64,000 bases of DNA. It comes from Aliiglaciecola sp. LCG003 (GTDB taxonomy: Bacteria; Pseudomonadota; Gammaproteobacteria; Enterobacterales; Alteromonadaceae). Below, in pieces: positions 37,346-46,532 of the stretch (within the stretch, counting starts at the first letter, position 1; each line of letters opens with the position of its first letter). Position numbers and translations under genes: made by a program. The stretch spans positions 3,286,001-3,350,000 of the forward strand of contig NZ_CP128185.1 of NCBI RefSeq assembly GCF_030316135.1. The letters run 5' to 3'. The notes beneath the pieces were generated by a model. It did no database searches. It was not told where the DNA came from and saw only the letters and a list, made by a program, of their open reading frames with translations.

Positions 37346-38086
37346 TTAATCGTTTGTTTTCTGATGTGAGATGGTAGTTCCATCATCTTCACCCATAACC
37401 ACTCTGCGTAAAATACCAGGTGTATTCATGTTGTATACACGAATCGGCAAACTGTGGTCACGAGCCAATGTGAAAGCAGCCAAGTCCATCACTTTAAGTT
37501 CTTTTTCTAGTACTTCTTGGTAGCTAACATTTTTTAGTAGCACTGCATCGGGATTAGTAACAGGGTCATCGTCATACACCCCATCAACTTTAGTTCCTTT
37601 TAAAACCGCATCGGCTTCAATTTCGATTCCCCGCAAACAGGCTGCAGAATCTGTCGTAAAAAACGGGTTGCCGGTACCGGCTGAAAAAATAACCACACGC
37701 CCAGATTTCAGTAAGCTGATAGCTTCTGTCCAGTTATATGCATCGCACACACCGTTAAGAGGAATCGCTGACATTAAACGCGCATTGACAAAAGCTCGGT
37801 GCAGTGCGTCGCGCATAGCTAGGCCATTCATCACAGTGGCAAGCATACCCATATGATCGCCAACCACGCGATTCATACCGGCTTTTGCTAATCCTTCACC
37901 GCGGAACAGATTGCCGCCGCCAATGACTAGCCCAACTTGCACACCCATTTCAACCAGCTCTTTAATTTCTTGGGCCATTCTGTCTAGCACTTTCGGATCG
38001 ATACCGAAACCTTCAGAACCCATCAGGGCTTCACCGCTTAACTTTAGTAAAATTCTACGATAGGCAGACTTTGGTGCAATACTCAT
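37346..38086 (-). CDS. pyrH: UMP kinase
   Basis: PyrH phosphorylates UMP to UDP for RNA, sugar nucleotide and pyrimidine supply. The 246-residue amino acid kinase fold protein has [55 protein letters not shown] and a [10 protein letters not shown] loop. It lies downstream of tsf across a 137-base gap with an intrinsic terminator, so it probably also has its own promoter. Confidence 0.98.
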   Translation of the reverse strand: MSIAPKSAYRRILLKLSGEALMGSEGFGIDPKVLDRMAQEIKELVEMGVQVGLVIGGGNLFRGEGLAKAGMNRVVGDHMGMLATVMNGLAMRDALHRAFVNARLMSAIPLNGVCDAYNWTEAISLLKSGRVVIFSAGTGNPFFTTDSAACLRGIEIEADAVLKGTKVDGVYDDDPVTNPDAVLLKNVSYQEVLEKELKVMDLAAFTLARDHSLPIRVYNMNTPGILRRVVMGEDDGTTISHQKTND

Positions 38087-38152
38087 TGGTTGGCAATTCC
38101 TTCAATATTGGCTAAGTAACGCTACTGATTCTTACGATCCGTTAACGCATAT

Positions 38153-38178
38153 AAAAAGGCACCTCAAATTGAGGTGCC
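38153..38178 (-). terminator. Intrinsic terminator after tsf
   Basis: On the minus strand a 10-bp stem (GGCACCTCAA / TTGAGGTGCC, 1-base spacer in the centre) is followed by TTTTT, 46 bases past the tsf stop. The single central base means the real loop includes opened pairs. Confidence 0.85.
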
Positions 38179-38223
38179 GATAGTTTATATGACAATGGCT
38201 TTACGCAAAAGCGAAAGGCGCAA

Positions 38224-39096
38224 TTATTTCTTTGCAGCGGCCATTTGCGCAGCAACTTCAGCTGCAAAATCTTCTTCTTTCTTCTCGATACCTTCACCCA
38301 CTTCAAAACGTACGAAGTTGATAACATCAGCACCTTTAGACTTAAGCAATTCGCCTACAGTCATTGAAGGATCTTTAACAAAAGGTTGACCAGTTAAGCT
38401 GATCTCGCCAGTGAATTTTTTCATGCGACCAGACACCATTTTTTCAGCGATGTCGGCAGGCTTACCTGATTGGATAGCGATTTCGATTTGGATTTCTTTC
38501 TCTTTATCGACAACTTCTTGCGCCACATCTTCAGGCTTAACGAATTGAGGACTAGCAGCAGCAACATGCATTGCTACGTCTTTCGCCAACTCTTCATCAC
38601 CACCTTGCAAAATAGCGATTACGCCGATACGGCCGCTGTGTACATAGGCACCAAGGTTATCACCTTCAACAGTGATGACACGACGTGGAGAAATATTTTC
38701 GCCGATCTTAGCCACTAAAGTATCACGCAAGTCGCTTACTTTAGTTCCATCGATTTCGCGCTCTTTAAGCACTTCGATATCGTTGATTTTCTCAGCTGCA
38801 GCAAGATCTACGATTTTGTTAGCAAAGGCTAAGAAACCTTCATCACGGGCTACGAAATCAGTTTCACTGTTGATTTCCATCATGGTGGCAACACCGTTAC
38901 CAACTTTAGTCATGATCACGCCTTCGGCAGCAATACGACCCGCTTTTTTAGCGGCTTTTGCTTGACCAGACTTACGCATGTTTTCAATTGCCAGCTCGAT
39001 ATCACCATCAGTTTCCACTAATGCTTTCTTACAATCTAACATGCCGGCGCCAGTGCGCTCACGAAGTTCTTTTACTAGGGCTGCTGTCACTGCCAT
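38224..39096 (-). CDS. tsf: Elongation factor Ts
   Basis: EF-Ts exchanges GDP for GTP on EF-Tu. The 290-residue protein has the N-terminal UBA-like [21 protein letters not shown], the conserved [12 protein letters not shown] that contacts EF-Tu, the core domain, and an alanine-rich end. It lies 164 bases after rpsB with a partial terminator between them, so its dose relative to S2 is probably tuned by attenuation. Confidence 0.98.
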   Translation of the reverse strand: MAVTAALVKELRERTGAGMLDCKKALVETDGDIELAIENMRKSGQAKAAKKAGRIAAEGVIMTKVGNGVATMMEINSETDFVARDEGFLAFANKIVDLAAAEKINDIEVLKEREIDGTKVSDLRDTLVAKIGENISPRRVITVEGDNLGAYVHSGRIGVIAILQGGDEELAKDVAMHVAAASPQFVKPEDVAQEVVDKEKEIQIEIAIQSGKPADIAEKMVSGRMKKFTGEISLTGQPFVKDPSMTVGELLKSKGADVINFVRFEVGEGIEKKEEDFAAEVAAQMAAAKK

Positions 39097-39133
39097 TTTG
39101 GTTTCCTCAGCATTTCAAATGAGTTCATATTTT

Positions 39134-39169
39134 AAAAAAATCAGGGCCGTATACATATACCGCCCTGAT
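39134..39169 (-). terminator. Attenuator-type terminator between rpsB and tsf
   Basis: On the minus strand ATCAGGGC pairs with GCCCTGAT around a 14-base loop and is followed by seven T residues. It lies between two genes expected to share a transcript, so partial readthrough is likely. Confidence 0.8.
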
Positions 39170-39180
39170 GAATTGTTTGG

Positions 39181-39215
39181 GTCATTTTGCCGTTAAAACA
39201 TAACAGCAAAATGAC
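39181..39215 (-). promoter_or_regulatory. Second hairpin in the rpsB-tsf spacer
   Basis: GTCATTTTGC and GCAAAATGAC form a perfect 10-bp stem with a 15-base loop, just upstream of the terminator hairpin on the transcribed strand. It has no U-tract. It may be an RNA processing or stabilising element. Confidence 0.4.
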
Positions 39216-39260
39216 AATTGAGTTACCAGTACTAAGAATTTTAGTCGGTAAACTCAGAGC

Positions 39261-39992
39261 TTACTCAGCTGCTTCTACAAAATCGTCTTGTTCAGCTTGA
39301 ACTTCAAGATTTTGTTCGCGACCTTGTAGCACTGCATCAGCAGCTGCATTCAAATACAACTGAACTGCACGGATTGCATCATCGTTACCTGGAATGATGT
39401 AATCAACACCATCTGGATTAGAGTTAGTATCCACAACAGAAACCACAGGAATACCTAGGTTACGAGCTTCAGTAATTGCAATGTGCTCATGGTCAGCATC
39501 AATTACGAAAAGACAATCTGGAAGACCGCCCATATCTTTGATACCACCTAAGCTGCTTTCAAGCTTAGTCATTTCACGCTGAAGCATTAGCACTTCTTTT
39601 TTAGTCAACTTTTCAAATGTACCGTCTTGAGACTGTTGCTCAAGCTCTTTAAGACGTTTGATTGATTGACGAACTGTTTTCCAGTTAGTCAACATACCGC
39701 CTAACCAGCGTTTGTTAACATAAAACTGGTCACATTTCTGTGCCGCGTCTTTTACTGCATCACTTGCAGCGCGCTTAGTACCTACGAAAAGTACTTTTCC
39801 TTTTTTGGCAGATACACCGCCAATATAGCTCAATGCGTTATTGAACAAAGGAACTGTTTTTTCTAGGTTGATGATATGAACTTTGTTACGAGCACCAAAG
39901 ATGAAAGGCTTCATTTTTGGATTCCAGTAACGAGTCTGGTGACCGAAGTGCACGCCCGCCTGGAGCATGTCACGCATAGATACGTTTGCCAT
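39261..39992 (-). CDS. rpsB: 30S ribosomal protein S2
   Basis: S2 joins the small subunit late and supports mRNA entry and S1 binding. The 243-residue protein has [22 protein letters not shown] at the start, [17 protein letters not shown], and [19 protein letters not shown]. The acidic C-terminal tail (about 225-243) is normal. It heads the long minus-strand cluster, divergent from map. Confidence 0.98.
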   Translation of the reverse strand: MANVSMRDMLQAGVHFGHQTRYWNPKMKPFIFGARNKVHIINLEKTVPLFNNALSYIGGVSAKKGKVLFVGTKRAASDAVKDAAQKCDQFYVNKRWLGGMLTNWKTVRQSIKRLKELEQQSQDGTFEKLTKKEVLMLQREMTKLESSLGGIKDMGGLPDCLFVIDADHEHIAITEARNLGIPVVSVVDTNSNPDGVDYIIPGNDDAIRAVQLYLNAAADAVLQGREQNLEVQAEQDDFVEAAE

Positions 39993-40127
39993 TATAATTT
40001 CCTCAAATTGGGGTTAGGCCTCCATACATCCCATCTATCGATCCAATTAGGCGGCAAAACCGGCTTGGACACCCCGACAAATGTGTCGATGTATGTGTGT
40101 TATTTAAAAATAGTTTTCGCTACATTA
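39993..40127 (-). promoter_or_regulatory. rpsB 5' leader with candidate extended -10 promoter
   Basis: On the minus strand TGCTAATGT (40130-40122) is an extended -10 element. It leaves a leader of about 120 nucleotides before rpsB. The leader contains a hairpin, CGACA-TTTG... loop-TGTCG equivalent, at 40075-40088. Gammaproteobacterial rpsB leaders are known targets of S2 feedback, which would fit here, but I cannot confirm the binding motif by eye. Confidence 0.35.
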
Positions 40128-40144
40128 GCAGCCTCTAGTGAGAC

Positions 40145-40173
40145 TTGACTAAATTTGCGGTGCGCTTTATATC
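40145..40173 (+). promoter_or_regulatory. Candidate promoter of map
   Basis: TTGACT (40145-40150), a 17-bp spacer and TATATC (40168-40173) give a fair sigma-70 promoter 150 bases before the map start codon. Its -35 box overlaps the expected -35 position of the divergent rpsB promoter. Confidence 0.5.
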
Positions 40174-40322
40174 ACATCAACTGCCAACAGACAAGAGTAT
40201 TGTCCAGAACATCGGGCGTTTTACGGTCGCAACATCGTGGTCAGCGGCTATACAAAATTAAGTTGAGGCGATACAATAAACGCGATTCAGAAACTCTTAT
40301 TAGTCCAAATTGGGAAATAGCT

Positions 40323-41114
40323 TTGACAATTACTATCAAAACACCAGATGAAGTTGAAAAAATGCGCGTTGCTGGCCGTTTAGCCGCTGACGTGTTGCAA
40401 ATGATCGGTCCCCATGTCAAAAAAGGTGTGACCACTGATGAGCTCAACCAAATTTGTCATGATTATATTGTGAATGAGCAACAAGCGATTCCTGCGCCAT
40501 TAAACTATGGACACCCACCCTTTCCCAAGTCGATTTGCACCTCAGTAAACCATGTCATCTGCCATGGCATTCCAGCCGACAAAAAACTTAAAGATGGTGA
40601 CATCATTAATATAGATGTGACCGTCATAAAAGACGGTTATCACGGTGACACCTCTAAAATGTTTGTTGTGGGTAAACCCAGCATTATGGCGGAAAGGCTC
40701 ATTCGTATTACCCAAGAAAGCCTGTACAAAGCGATTAAGCTGGTGAAACCAGGTACTCGTTTAGGTGATATTGGCAATATCATTCAACAACATGCAGAAA
40801 AGCACAATTACACCATAGTTCGGGAATACTGCGGTCATGGAATTGGCGCCAATTTCCACGAAGAGCCACAGGTGGTGCACTACGGACGCCCAAATACGGG
40901 TGAAGAATTATTAGAAGGCATGTGTTTTACCATTGAACCAATGATTAATGCCGGTAAACGCTATTCTAAAATTCTCCCTGACCAATGGACAGTCGTAACC
41001 AAAGATCGCAGTTTAAGTGCCCAGTGGGAACACACACTATTAGTTACTTCTAATGGCGTAGAGATTTTAACTTTGCGTGATGATGAAGAGATTGACCGCG
41101 TCATTAGCCATTAA
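40323..41114 (+). CDS. map: Methionine aminopeptidase type I
   Basis: Map removes the initiator methionine from new proteins. The frame is open upstream to 40155, but homology begins at the TTG at 40323 (TITIKTPDEVEKMRVAGRLA), with a GGGAA site before it, giving 263 residues against 264 in E. coli. The metal ligands lie in INIDVTVIKDGYHGDTSKMF (two Asp), YCGHGIGANFHEEPQ (His), CFTIEPMI (Glu) and SAQWEHTLLVT (Glu). It is divergent from rpsB, a conserved arrangement. Confidence 0.96.
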   Translation: MTITIKTPDEVEKMRVAGRLAADVLQMIGPHVKKGVTTDELNQICHDYIVNEQQAIPAPLNYGHPPFPKSICTSVNHVICHGIPADKKLKDGDIINIDVTVIKDGYHGDTSKMFVVGKPSIMAERLIRITQESLYKAIKLVKPGTRLGDIGNIIQQHAEKHNYTIVREYCGHGIGANFHEEPQVVHYGRPNTGEELLEGMCFTIEPMINAGKRYSKILPDQWTVVTKDRSLSAQWEHTLLVTSNGVEILTLRDDEEIDRVISH

Positions 41115-41135
41115 TGTAGATTAATAGCAATAGGT

Positions 41136-41160
41136 TAAGCCAAGCGCAATGTTTGGCTTA
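41136..41160 (+). terminator. Hairpin after map
   Basis: An 8-bp stem (TAAGCCAA / TTGGCTTA) with a 9-base loop lies 22 bases past the map stop. There is no clear U-tract, so it is a weak terminator candidate. Confidence 0.4.
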
Positions 41161-41301
41161 TGAAGATTGATTATGGCACCCTGGTTTTAGTTATTTGCCT
41201 TCATCACTAGGTTAGTGGAAACTTTATAGAATCAACAGCTAACGCTCCGTGACTAATGCAAGGAACGTTATTCATTTATCGAGATTTATGAGGGAAGCCC
41301 A

Positions 41302-43947
41302 TTGTCAATTCAGCAACTCGTTGAAAACGTTTACAAAATACAAGATATCAACGATTTAAAGGGCTTCAAACAATGTGTTGCAGACAGCTATGTTTGGCTC
41401 GACAAAGAATTTGAGAACGTTTCAGTCGATCAATTAGTACACGATAGAGCTAGATTCGTCGACGCACTTTTATGCCATGCTTGGACACTAATAGGCTTAC
41501 ATAAACAAAAAGGCCTAGCCCTGGTTGCCGTTGGCGGTTATGGGCGCGGACAACTGCAACCTTATTCAGATGTGGATTTACTAATTTTAAGTGAAAAGTC
41601 CTTATCTACAGCCAGCCAAGAAAAGGTAAGTAGTTTTATAACGCTCTTGTGGGATATTAAATTAGATATCGGCCAGTCCGTACGAACAGTTAAAGAAACC
41701 TTCAACCTTGGCAAAAGCGATACCACCATCGCGACTAACTTAGTTGAGTCAAGGCTATTAACGGGTAGTAGCAATACCTTCGAAAACCTTCAAAAAAAGT
41801 TAACAGGCAAAGGTTATATCAGTAGTAAAGACTTTTTCACTGCCAAATATCAAGAACAAAAAAATCGCCACAGCAAATTCAATGACACGTCATATAATTT
41901 AGAGCCAAACGTTAAAGAAAATCCGGGCTGTTTACGAGATATCCAATCTATAGGCTGGGTAGCCAAACAACACTTCAATGTATGGAATGGCCGTGAATTA
42001 GTTGAACATGGTTACTTCACCGAAAGCGAATGGGCAGAGTTGATAGAATGCCGCAGCCATTTATGGCGGATTCGATTTGCCTTGCATATGGTATCAGGGC
42101 GCAGCGAAAACCGTTTGTTGTTTGATTACCAAGCGGATGTGGCGGCGCGTCTAGGATACGGTGACGGCAAGCCTGCAGTGGAAAAAATGATGAAAGCGTT
42201 TTTCCGCATCGTGCGCCGCGTGAGCGAACTCAATGAAATGCTATTGCAATATTTTCGCCAAGACATTCTAGACTTGAAAGTCAAACAGCTTAAGGTAATA
42301 AATGAAAACTTTGAACTTGCTGATGGCTTAATGGCTTGTCGCCATGAAGATGTTTTTTCTAGTCCCGCGGATACTTTGCGTTTTCTTTTGTTGGTGGCCA
42401 ACACTCCACAGTGTGAGGGCTTACATTCTAGTTGTTTACGTCAACTGCGCAATGCCCGGCGTAAGTTTAGTAATCAATACTTTTTTGAGATAACCGAATG
42501 TCGCCTGGTATTTATGCAATTAATGCGTCATCAAAACTTCTTTGGTTTAGGTTGGGATTTAATGCACCGGCATGGCATTTTACAGGCATATTTACCTGAG
42601 TGGGATCACATTGTTGGTATGATGCAATTTGACCTATTTCATGCCTACACAGTAGATGAGCATACTCACAGATTAGTTAAGAATGTTTTTCGTTATCATG
42701 ATGAAAATAATAAAGAATTCCCCCGCTGCAAACGGATCGTTCGTGAAGCCGACAAACCGGAATTACTGTATTTAGCAGCAATTTTCCATGACATTGGCAA
42801 AGGCCGTAATGGTGATCATTCGGTATTAGGCGCTCAAGACGTGATGCGCTTTTGTGAACACCATAATATAAATGGTGAAGATGCAGAACTGGTCAGATGG
42901 TTGGTAGAAAGCCATTTACTGATGTCTGTTGTGGCTCAACGTCGTGACATTTATGACCCCGATATCATCGGCGAATTTGCTGCGGCAGTTAAAAGCCACA
43001 ACCATCTTAATCACTTATATGCGCTTACTTTGGCGGATATCCGTGCGACCAACAACAATCTTTGGAATGATTGGAAAGCGTCTTTATTAAGAGAGCTTTT
43101 CTTGTTAACCCAAAAGGCCTTGGATAATGGTCTACAGTGCGGCGTAACCTTGCTTGAGAGGGTGAATAGGCATCAAATTGAGGCTCGCACCTTATTAAAT
43201 AACCAAGGGATAGATGCTGCCGATATTGATCAGTTTTGGCGGCGCTTGAACAATGATTATTTTGCTCGTTTCAGTCCGACCCAATTGGCATGGCATACTC
43301 AAGAAGTGGCCAAGGCAACTCATAAAGAGAGTAATGAGCTTACCGTGGCCTTGAACGACTCTACAGCGAAAGCAGGCACTGAATTACTCGTCTATGGCAA
43401 AAATCGCCCCGCCCTTTTTGCGCAGATAGCCTCTGTTTTGGACAGTCGCAACTGTTCCATTCATGACGCTCAGATCACCATAACCAAAGATGACTATGTG
43501 TTCGATAGTTTTATTCTTCTCGAGCAAGATGGTTCGCGCATTTCATCTCCGAGTCGGATGAAAAGTTTACAGCAAGCTATTGAAACTCAACTGGAAAAAC
43601 CCGGCAGAGAACACAGTAACGAGCGAAAAATGTCGCGCCGTATGAAACAACTGGATGTGCCAACTAAGGTTCGGTTCTATCAAAGTAGCTCAGACGTTAC
43701 TATGATGGAATTAGAAGCCTTGGACGCTCCAGGGCTGCTAGCTAAAATCGGCCACCTCTTCGTTGAATTGCAACTGACATTGCATATGGCAAAAATTTCG
43801 ACCATAGGGGAACGGGCAGAAGATTTATTTATAATCGCTAATCAGAGCGAACAAGCCCTCACGACAGAACAACAGGTTCAACTTAAGAATCGTTTAACTC
43901 AACTATTAGATCAACCTCAAAACAGCGGTGAAACATGTCCGACCTAA
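41302..43947 (+). CDS. glnD: [Protein-PII] uridylyltransferase GlnD
   Basis: GlnD senses glutamine and adds or removes UMP on PII proteins, controlling nitrogen assimilation. The 881-residue protein has the nucleotidyltransferase motif [17 protein letters not shown] (catalytic Asp90 and Asp92). An HD domain ([17 protein letters not shown]) removes UMP. Two C-terminal ACT domains (about 690-870) bind glutamine. The start is TTG at 41302, with a strong GAGGGAAG site 6 bases before it; the nearby ATG at 41288 is out of frame. It overlaps dapD by 13 bases. Confidence 0.95.
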   Translation: MSIQQLVENVYKIQDINDLKGFKQCVADSYVWLDKEFENVSVDQLVHDRARFVDALLCHAWTLIGLHKQKGLALVAVGGYGRGQLQPYSDVDLLILSEKSLSTASQEKVSSFITLLWDIKLDIGQSVRTVKETFNLGKSDTTIATNLVESRLLTGSSNTFENLQKKLTGKGYISSKDFFTAKYQEQKNRHSKFNDTSYNLEPNVKENPGCLRDIQSIGWVAKQHFNVWNGRELVEHGYFTESEWAELIECRSHLWRIRFALHMVSGRSENRLLFDYQADVAARLGYGDGKPAVEKMMKAFFRIVRRVSELNEMLLQYFRQDILDLKVKQLKVINENFELADGLMACRHEDVFSSPADTLRFLLLVANTPQCEGLHSSCLRQLRNARRKFSNQYFFEITECRLVFMQLMRHQNFFGLGWDLMHRHGILQAYLPEWDHIVGMMQFDLFHAYTVDEHTHRLVKNVFRYHDENNKEFPRCKRIVREADKPELLYLAAIFHDIGKGRNGDHSVLGAQDVMRFCEHHNINGEDAELVRWLVESHLLMSVVAQRRDIYDPDIIGEFAAAVKSHNHLNHLYALTLADIRATNNNLWNDWKASLLRELFLLTQKALDNGLQCGVTLLERVNRHQIEARTLLNNQGIDAADIDQFWRRLNNDYFARFSPTQLAWHTQEVAKATHKESNELTVALNDSTAKAGTELLVYGKNRPALFAQIASVLDSRNCSIHDAQITITKDDYVFDSFILLEQDGSRISSPSRMKSLQQAIETQLEKPGREHSNERKMSRRMKQLDVPTKVRFYQSSSDVTMMELEALDAPGLLAKIGHLFVELQLTLHMAKISTIGERAEDLFIIANQSEQALTTEQQVQLKNRLTQLLDQPQNSGETCPT

Positions 43948-44759
43948 AAAACCAAATAGAAAGTGCATTTGAAAATAGAGCCTCGATTACGGCAGCAACC
44001 GTCGATCAACAAACCCGTTCAGCAGTGCAAAAAGCCATTGCGATGCTTAACTCAGGTGAAGCTAGAGTCGCCGAGAAAATTGCTGGTGAATGGGTAGTTC
44101 ATCAGTGGTTGAAAAAAGCGGTGCTGTTATTCTTTCGCATCAACGACAATGATGTGATGGACGGAGCTGAAAGTCGCTTTTTTGATAAAGTTCCGTTGAA
44201 ATACACAGATTACACCAAAGCCCAATTCGAAGCTGACGGCGTCAGAATCGTGCCTCCTGCAGCGGTCAGAACTGGCTCTTTTGTCGGTAAAAATGTGGTA
44301 GTTATGCCATCCTATGTCAACATAGGAGCTTATGTGGGCGAGGGTACTATGGTAGATACTTGGGCGACTGTGGGTTCATGCGCTCAAATCGGTAAAAATG
44401 TGCACCTTTCCGGTGGCGTAGGTATTGGTGGTGTACTTGAGCCGCTTCAAGCAAACCCGACCATTATTGAAGACAACTGTTTTATCGGTGCTCGCTCTGA
44501 AATTGTAGAAGGGGTGATAGTCGAAGAAGGTTCAGTTATTTCAATGGGCGTTTATATTGGCCAAAGCACACGCATTTATGACCGCGAGACCGGCGAGGTC
44601 CATTATGGCCGCGTACCTGCTGGCTCTGTTGTGGTTTCTGGCAGCATACCAAGCAAAGATGGAAAATATAGTCTTTACGCTGCGGTAATCGTGAAAAAAG
44701 TTGATGCACAAACTCGTTCAAAAGTGGGTATTAATGCATTGCTCAGGGCCGCAGAATAA
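43935..44759 (+). CDS. dapD: Tetrahydrodipicolinate N-succinyltransferase
   Basis: DapD succinylates tetrahydrodipicolinate in the lysine/meso-diaminopimelate pathway, feeding peptidoglycan. The 274-residue protein has an N-terminal helical domain and hexapeptide repeats of a left-handed beta-helix ([54 protein letters not shown]). It starts inside the end of glnD, so translation is coupled. The order map-glnD-dapD is as in E. coli. Confidence 0.97.
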   Translation: MSDLKNQIESAFENRASITAATVDQQTRSAVQKAIAMLNSGEARVAEKIAGEWVVHQWLKKAVLLFFRINDNDVMDGAESRFFDKVPLKYTDYTKAQFEADGVRIVPPAAVRTGSFVGKNVVVMPSYVNIGAYVGEGTMVDTWATVGSCAQIGKNVHLSGGVGIGGVLEPLQANPTIIEDNCFIGARSEIVEGVIVEEGSVISMGVYIGQSTRIYDRETGEVHYGRVPAGSVVVSGSIPSKDGKYSLYAAVIVKKVDAQTRSKVGINALLRAAE

Positions 44760-44787
44760 CCAATCTCGCGCTAAATTAAATAAGCAG

Positions 44788-44813
44788 GATGCTCAATAGA
44801 AATATCGAGCATC
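44788..44813 (+). terminator. Hairpin after dapD
   Basis: GATGCTC and GAGCATC form a 7-bp stem with a 12-base loop, 28 bases past the dapD stop. The following bases (GAGTTGTTAC) are only weakly T-rich. It is a candidate terminator. Confidence 0.4.
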
Positions 44814-44838
44814 GAGTTGTTACACCTCTGCCCCCATT

Positions 44839-44850
44839 GTGGACACCCAC
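44839..44850. repeat. REP motif GTGGACACCCAC
   Basis: This 12-bp motif is intact here. It occurs as the complement GTGGGTGTCCAC in all three L units at 17741, 17925 and 18213. It can also be rebuilt by joining the two flanks of the IS element (GTGGA at 44880-44884 and CACCCAC at 46454-46460). It looks like the REP of the nearby REP-associated transposase. Confidence 0.7.
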
Positions 44851-44881
44851 CCCAGCCGGTTGTCCCCTATCACCTTTTTGT

Positions 44882-44963
44882 GGACATATATGGACGCTCC
44901 CATGATGTCAACGTATAGGCTTTTAATCAGGACATATATGGACGCTCCCCTGATGTCAACGTA
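44882..44963. repeat. Tandem duplication of the IS left end
   Basis: Two 34-bp copies (44882-44915 and 44930-44963) of the element's left end differ at one base. Each contains the terminal inverted repeat ATGGACGCTCCC and, after it, TGATGTCAACGTA. The 14 bases between are unique. One copy is probably a scar of a second insertion or a partial duplication. Confidence 0.85.
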
Positions 44964-44964
44964 C

Positions 44965-45343
44965 TAATTGCCCCTTCGTGCTGATTTTCTGCACGAATTA
45001 CGTTTTTACTATTCTATTACCGCTAGTCTGTTGTCTTGAAGGCAGTCTAAAATGGCTTAGTTCTGACATATATTCAGGCTCTTTATTAGCGTTGGTTTAA
45101 TCAACGCTGGCCTCTGATGAACTCCGAACCTTATCGCCTAAAAACACCCAGTCGGATTGTTATCCGTGTCTAAGTCTGGCTTTGATGAGGTAGGTAGACC
45201 GTTTTCTTCATCATTTTATGACTAAGCGGGGTAGGTAAAGTAAGTGTTATCCCGTGTCTTGCCTTCCACAACACCCACACAGGCTTGGTGCCTTTGTCCT
45301 ACACGGAATTGAGCTCGACAGGGATAACGTAAAGTGATTCATG
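44965..45343 (-). ncRNA. Candidate bridge/seek RNA region of the IS element
   Basis: This non-coding stretch lies 3' of the transposase on its strand, where IS1111-group elements are known to encode their guide RNA. On the minus strand GTTATCCC-TGTC (45328-45317) can pair with GACAcGGGATAAC (45258-45246). Nested inside, CCGTGT (45305-45300) pairs with ACACGG (45257-45252). The enclosed loop carries GTGGGTGT (45278-45271), the exact reverse complement of ACACCCAC in the REP target. This is a prediction from complementarity and position; ends and expression are unknown. Confidence 0.5.
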
Positions 45344-46369
45344 TTATGCGCTCACTTGTGAGGACGTAACGCGATAGTGCTCCTGACGTGTGAGCAATAT
45401 CCAGATTAAACGTGCTAAACGATGGGCGACGGCGACTGCCACTTTATTAAACGGCTTGGTAACGCGAAGTTTAGTGGCCCACAGTGATAACGGATCAGTT
45501 CTTTGCGCGGCACGACTCACGACAGACCGCGCACCATGTACCAGTTGTTTACGTAAATAACGGTCTCCGCGTTTGGTAATGCCGCCCATCTTACTGATAT
45601 TGCCTGAGGCGTGTTGTTTAGGCGTCAGCCCTAACCACACGGCAAATTCTTTGGGATTATTAAACGCCTGGCCTTTATCAATGGCGGCTAAAAACGCTGA
45701 GGCATTAATGAAACCAATCCCTGGGATGCTGAGCAATATTTTGCCACTTTCACTGTTATTAACAAAGTGATGCAATTGCTGCTCAATGGCCTTGATGCGA
45801 GAGCGTGTGTCTTCATATTCTGCCTTTAACGCGCGCATCATGGTTCTCAACTGGTTACTGCGTTGTTCGCTATCAATTACTTGGGCTAATCCTGCACACA
45901 AGGCCACGTGGCCACAAGGAAATATTACCCCAAATTCACTTAACAACCCGCGTATCTGGTTACTCAGGGCCGTTTTGTTTCTAATTAAGCGCTCTCGAAT
46001 TCGATGCAAGCAATTAATTTCTTGCTGTTGCTCAGATTTTACGGGGACAAAGCGGATATGTGAGCGCTGGCTGGCTTCTGCTATGGCAAAAGCATCGTTA
46101 TGGTCATTCTTGTTGCCTCGCACAAAAGGCGTGACATGTTGGGCTGGTATAAGCTTGGTATCATGACCTAATTTAGCAATTTCACGCCCCCAGTAATGCG
46201 ATGAATAACAGGCTTCCATCACCACCAACGTAGGTGGTTGTTGGCGCATAAAATCAAGTAGCTCAGTCCGTTTTAATTTCTTATTAAATTGCGGTTTAAT
46301 ATGTTCATTTACTCCGCACACTTGAAATACAGTCTTTGCCAAATCGATGGTAATTGTTTTAAGCTTCAT
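45344..46369 (-). CDS. IS110-family transposase (DEDD recombinase)
   Basis: The 341-residue protein is full length. The RuvC-like N-terminal domain has the DEDD set: Asp9 (ITIDLAKTVF), Glu52 (VVMEACYSSHYW), Asp89 and Asp92 (GNKNDHNDAFAIAEA). The C-terminal transposase_20 domain has LLSIPGIGFINASAFLAAI and FAVWLGLTPKQHASGNISK, with a serine in the position expected of the catalytic Ser. The frame is intact, so the element may be active. Confidence 0.92.
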   Translation of the reverse strand: MKLKTITIDLAKTVFQVCGVNEHIKPQFNKKLKRTELLDFMRQQPPTLVVMEACYSSHYWGREIAKLGHDTKLIPAQHVTPFVRGNKNDHNDAFAIAEASQRSHIRFVPVKSEQQQEINCLHRIRERLIRNKTALSNQIRGLLSEFGVIFPCGHVALCAGLAQVIDSEQRSNQLRTMMRALKAEYEDTRSRIKAIEQQLHHFVNNSESGKILLSIPGIGFINASAFLAAIDKGQAFNNPKEFAVWLGLTPKQHASGNISKMGGITKRGDRYLRKQLVHGARSVVSRAAQRTDPLSLWATKLRVTKPFNKVAVAVAHRLARLIWILLTRQEHYRVTSSQVSA

Positions 46370-46532
46370 ATTGGACGTTCCCTATGTAAATAGTCTTGTT
46401 TAAGAACTACTATTTTGGCGCATTGACGCCGTATTGGGGAGCGTCCATCTCATCACCCACTTTAAAACTAGACTTGGAAAAAAAAGGAACTACGTTAACC
46501 TTGTAATAATGGAATTGGACAAGGACTACCAA

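Larger units (their letters stand above)
44885..46453 (-). mobile_element. IS110-family (IS1111-group) insertion element
   Basis: A 13-bp perfect inverted repeat, ATGGACGCTCCCC, lies at 44938-44950 and, inverted, at 46436-46448, a few bases inside the inferred ends. Subterminal repeats of this kind are a known feature of the IS1111 group. The transposase gene (45344-46369) leaves about 80 bases on its 5' side but some 400 bases on its 3' side. Joining the flanks (GTGGA + CA + CCCAC) restores an intact REP motif, with CA present at both junctions as a possible 2-bp core. No longer target duplication is seen, as expected for this family. Confidence 0.8.

Noticed and set aside
38153-40127. Riboswitch in the rpsB or tsf leader
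   Set aside because: The hairpins seen are terminator-like or short; no conserved riboswitch core could be recognised.
45573-46166. Plus-strand genes inside the IS element
   Set aside because: They are antisense to the intact DEDD transposase frame and show no protein-like features.
44885-46453. Composite transposon carrying the REP transposase
   Set aside because: Only one IS copy is present, the REP transposase gene lies outside its inverted repeats, and the flanks rebuild a REP site without it.
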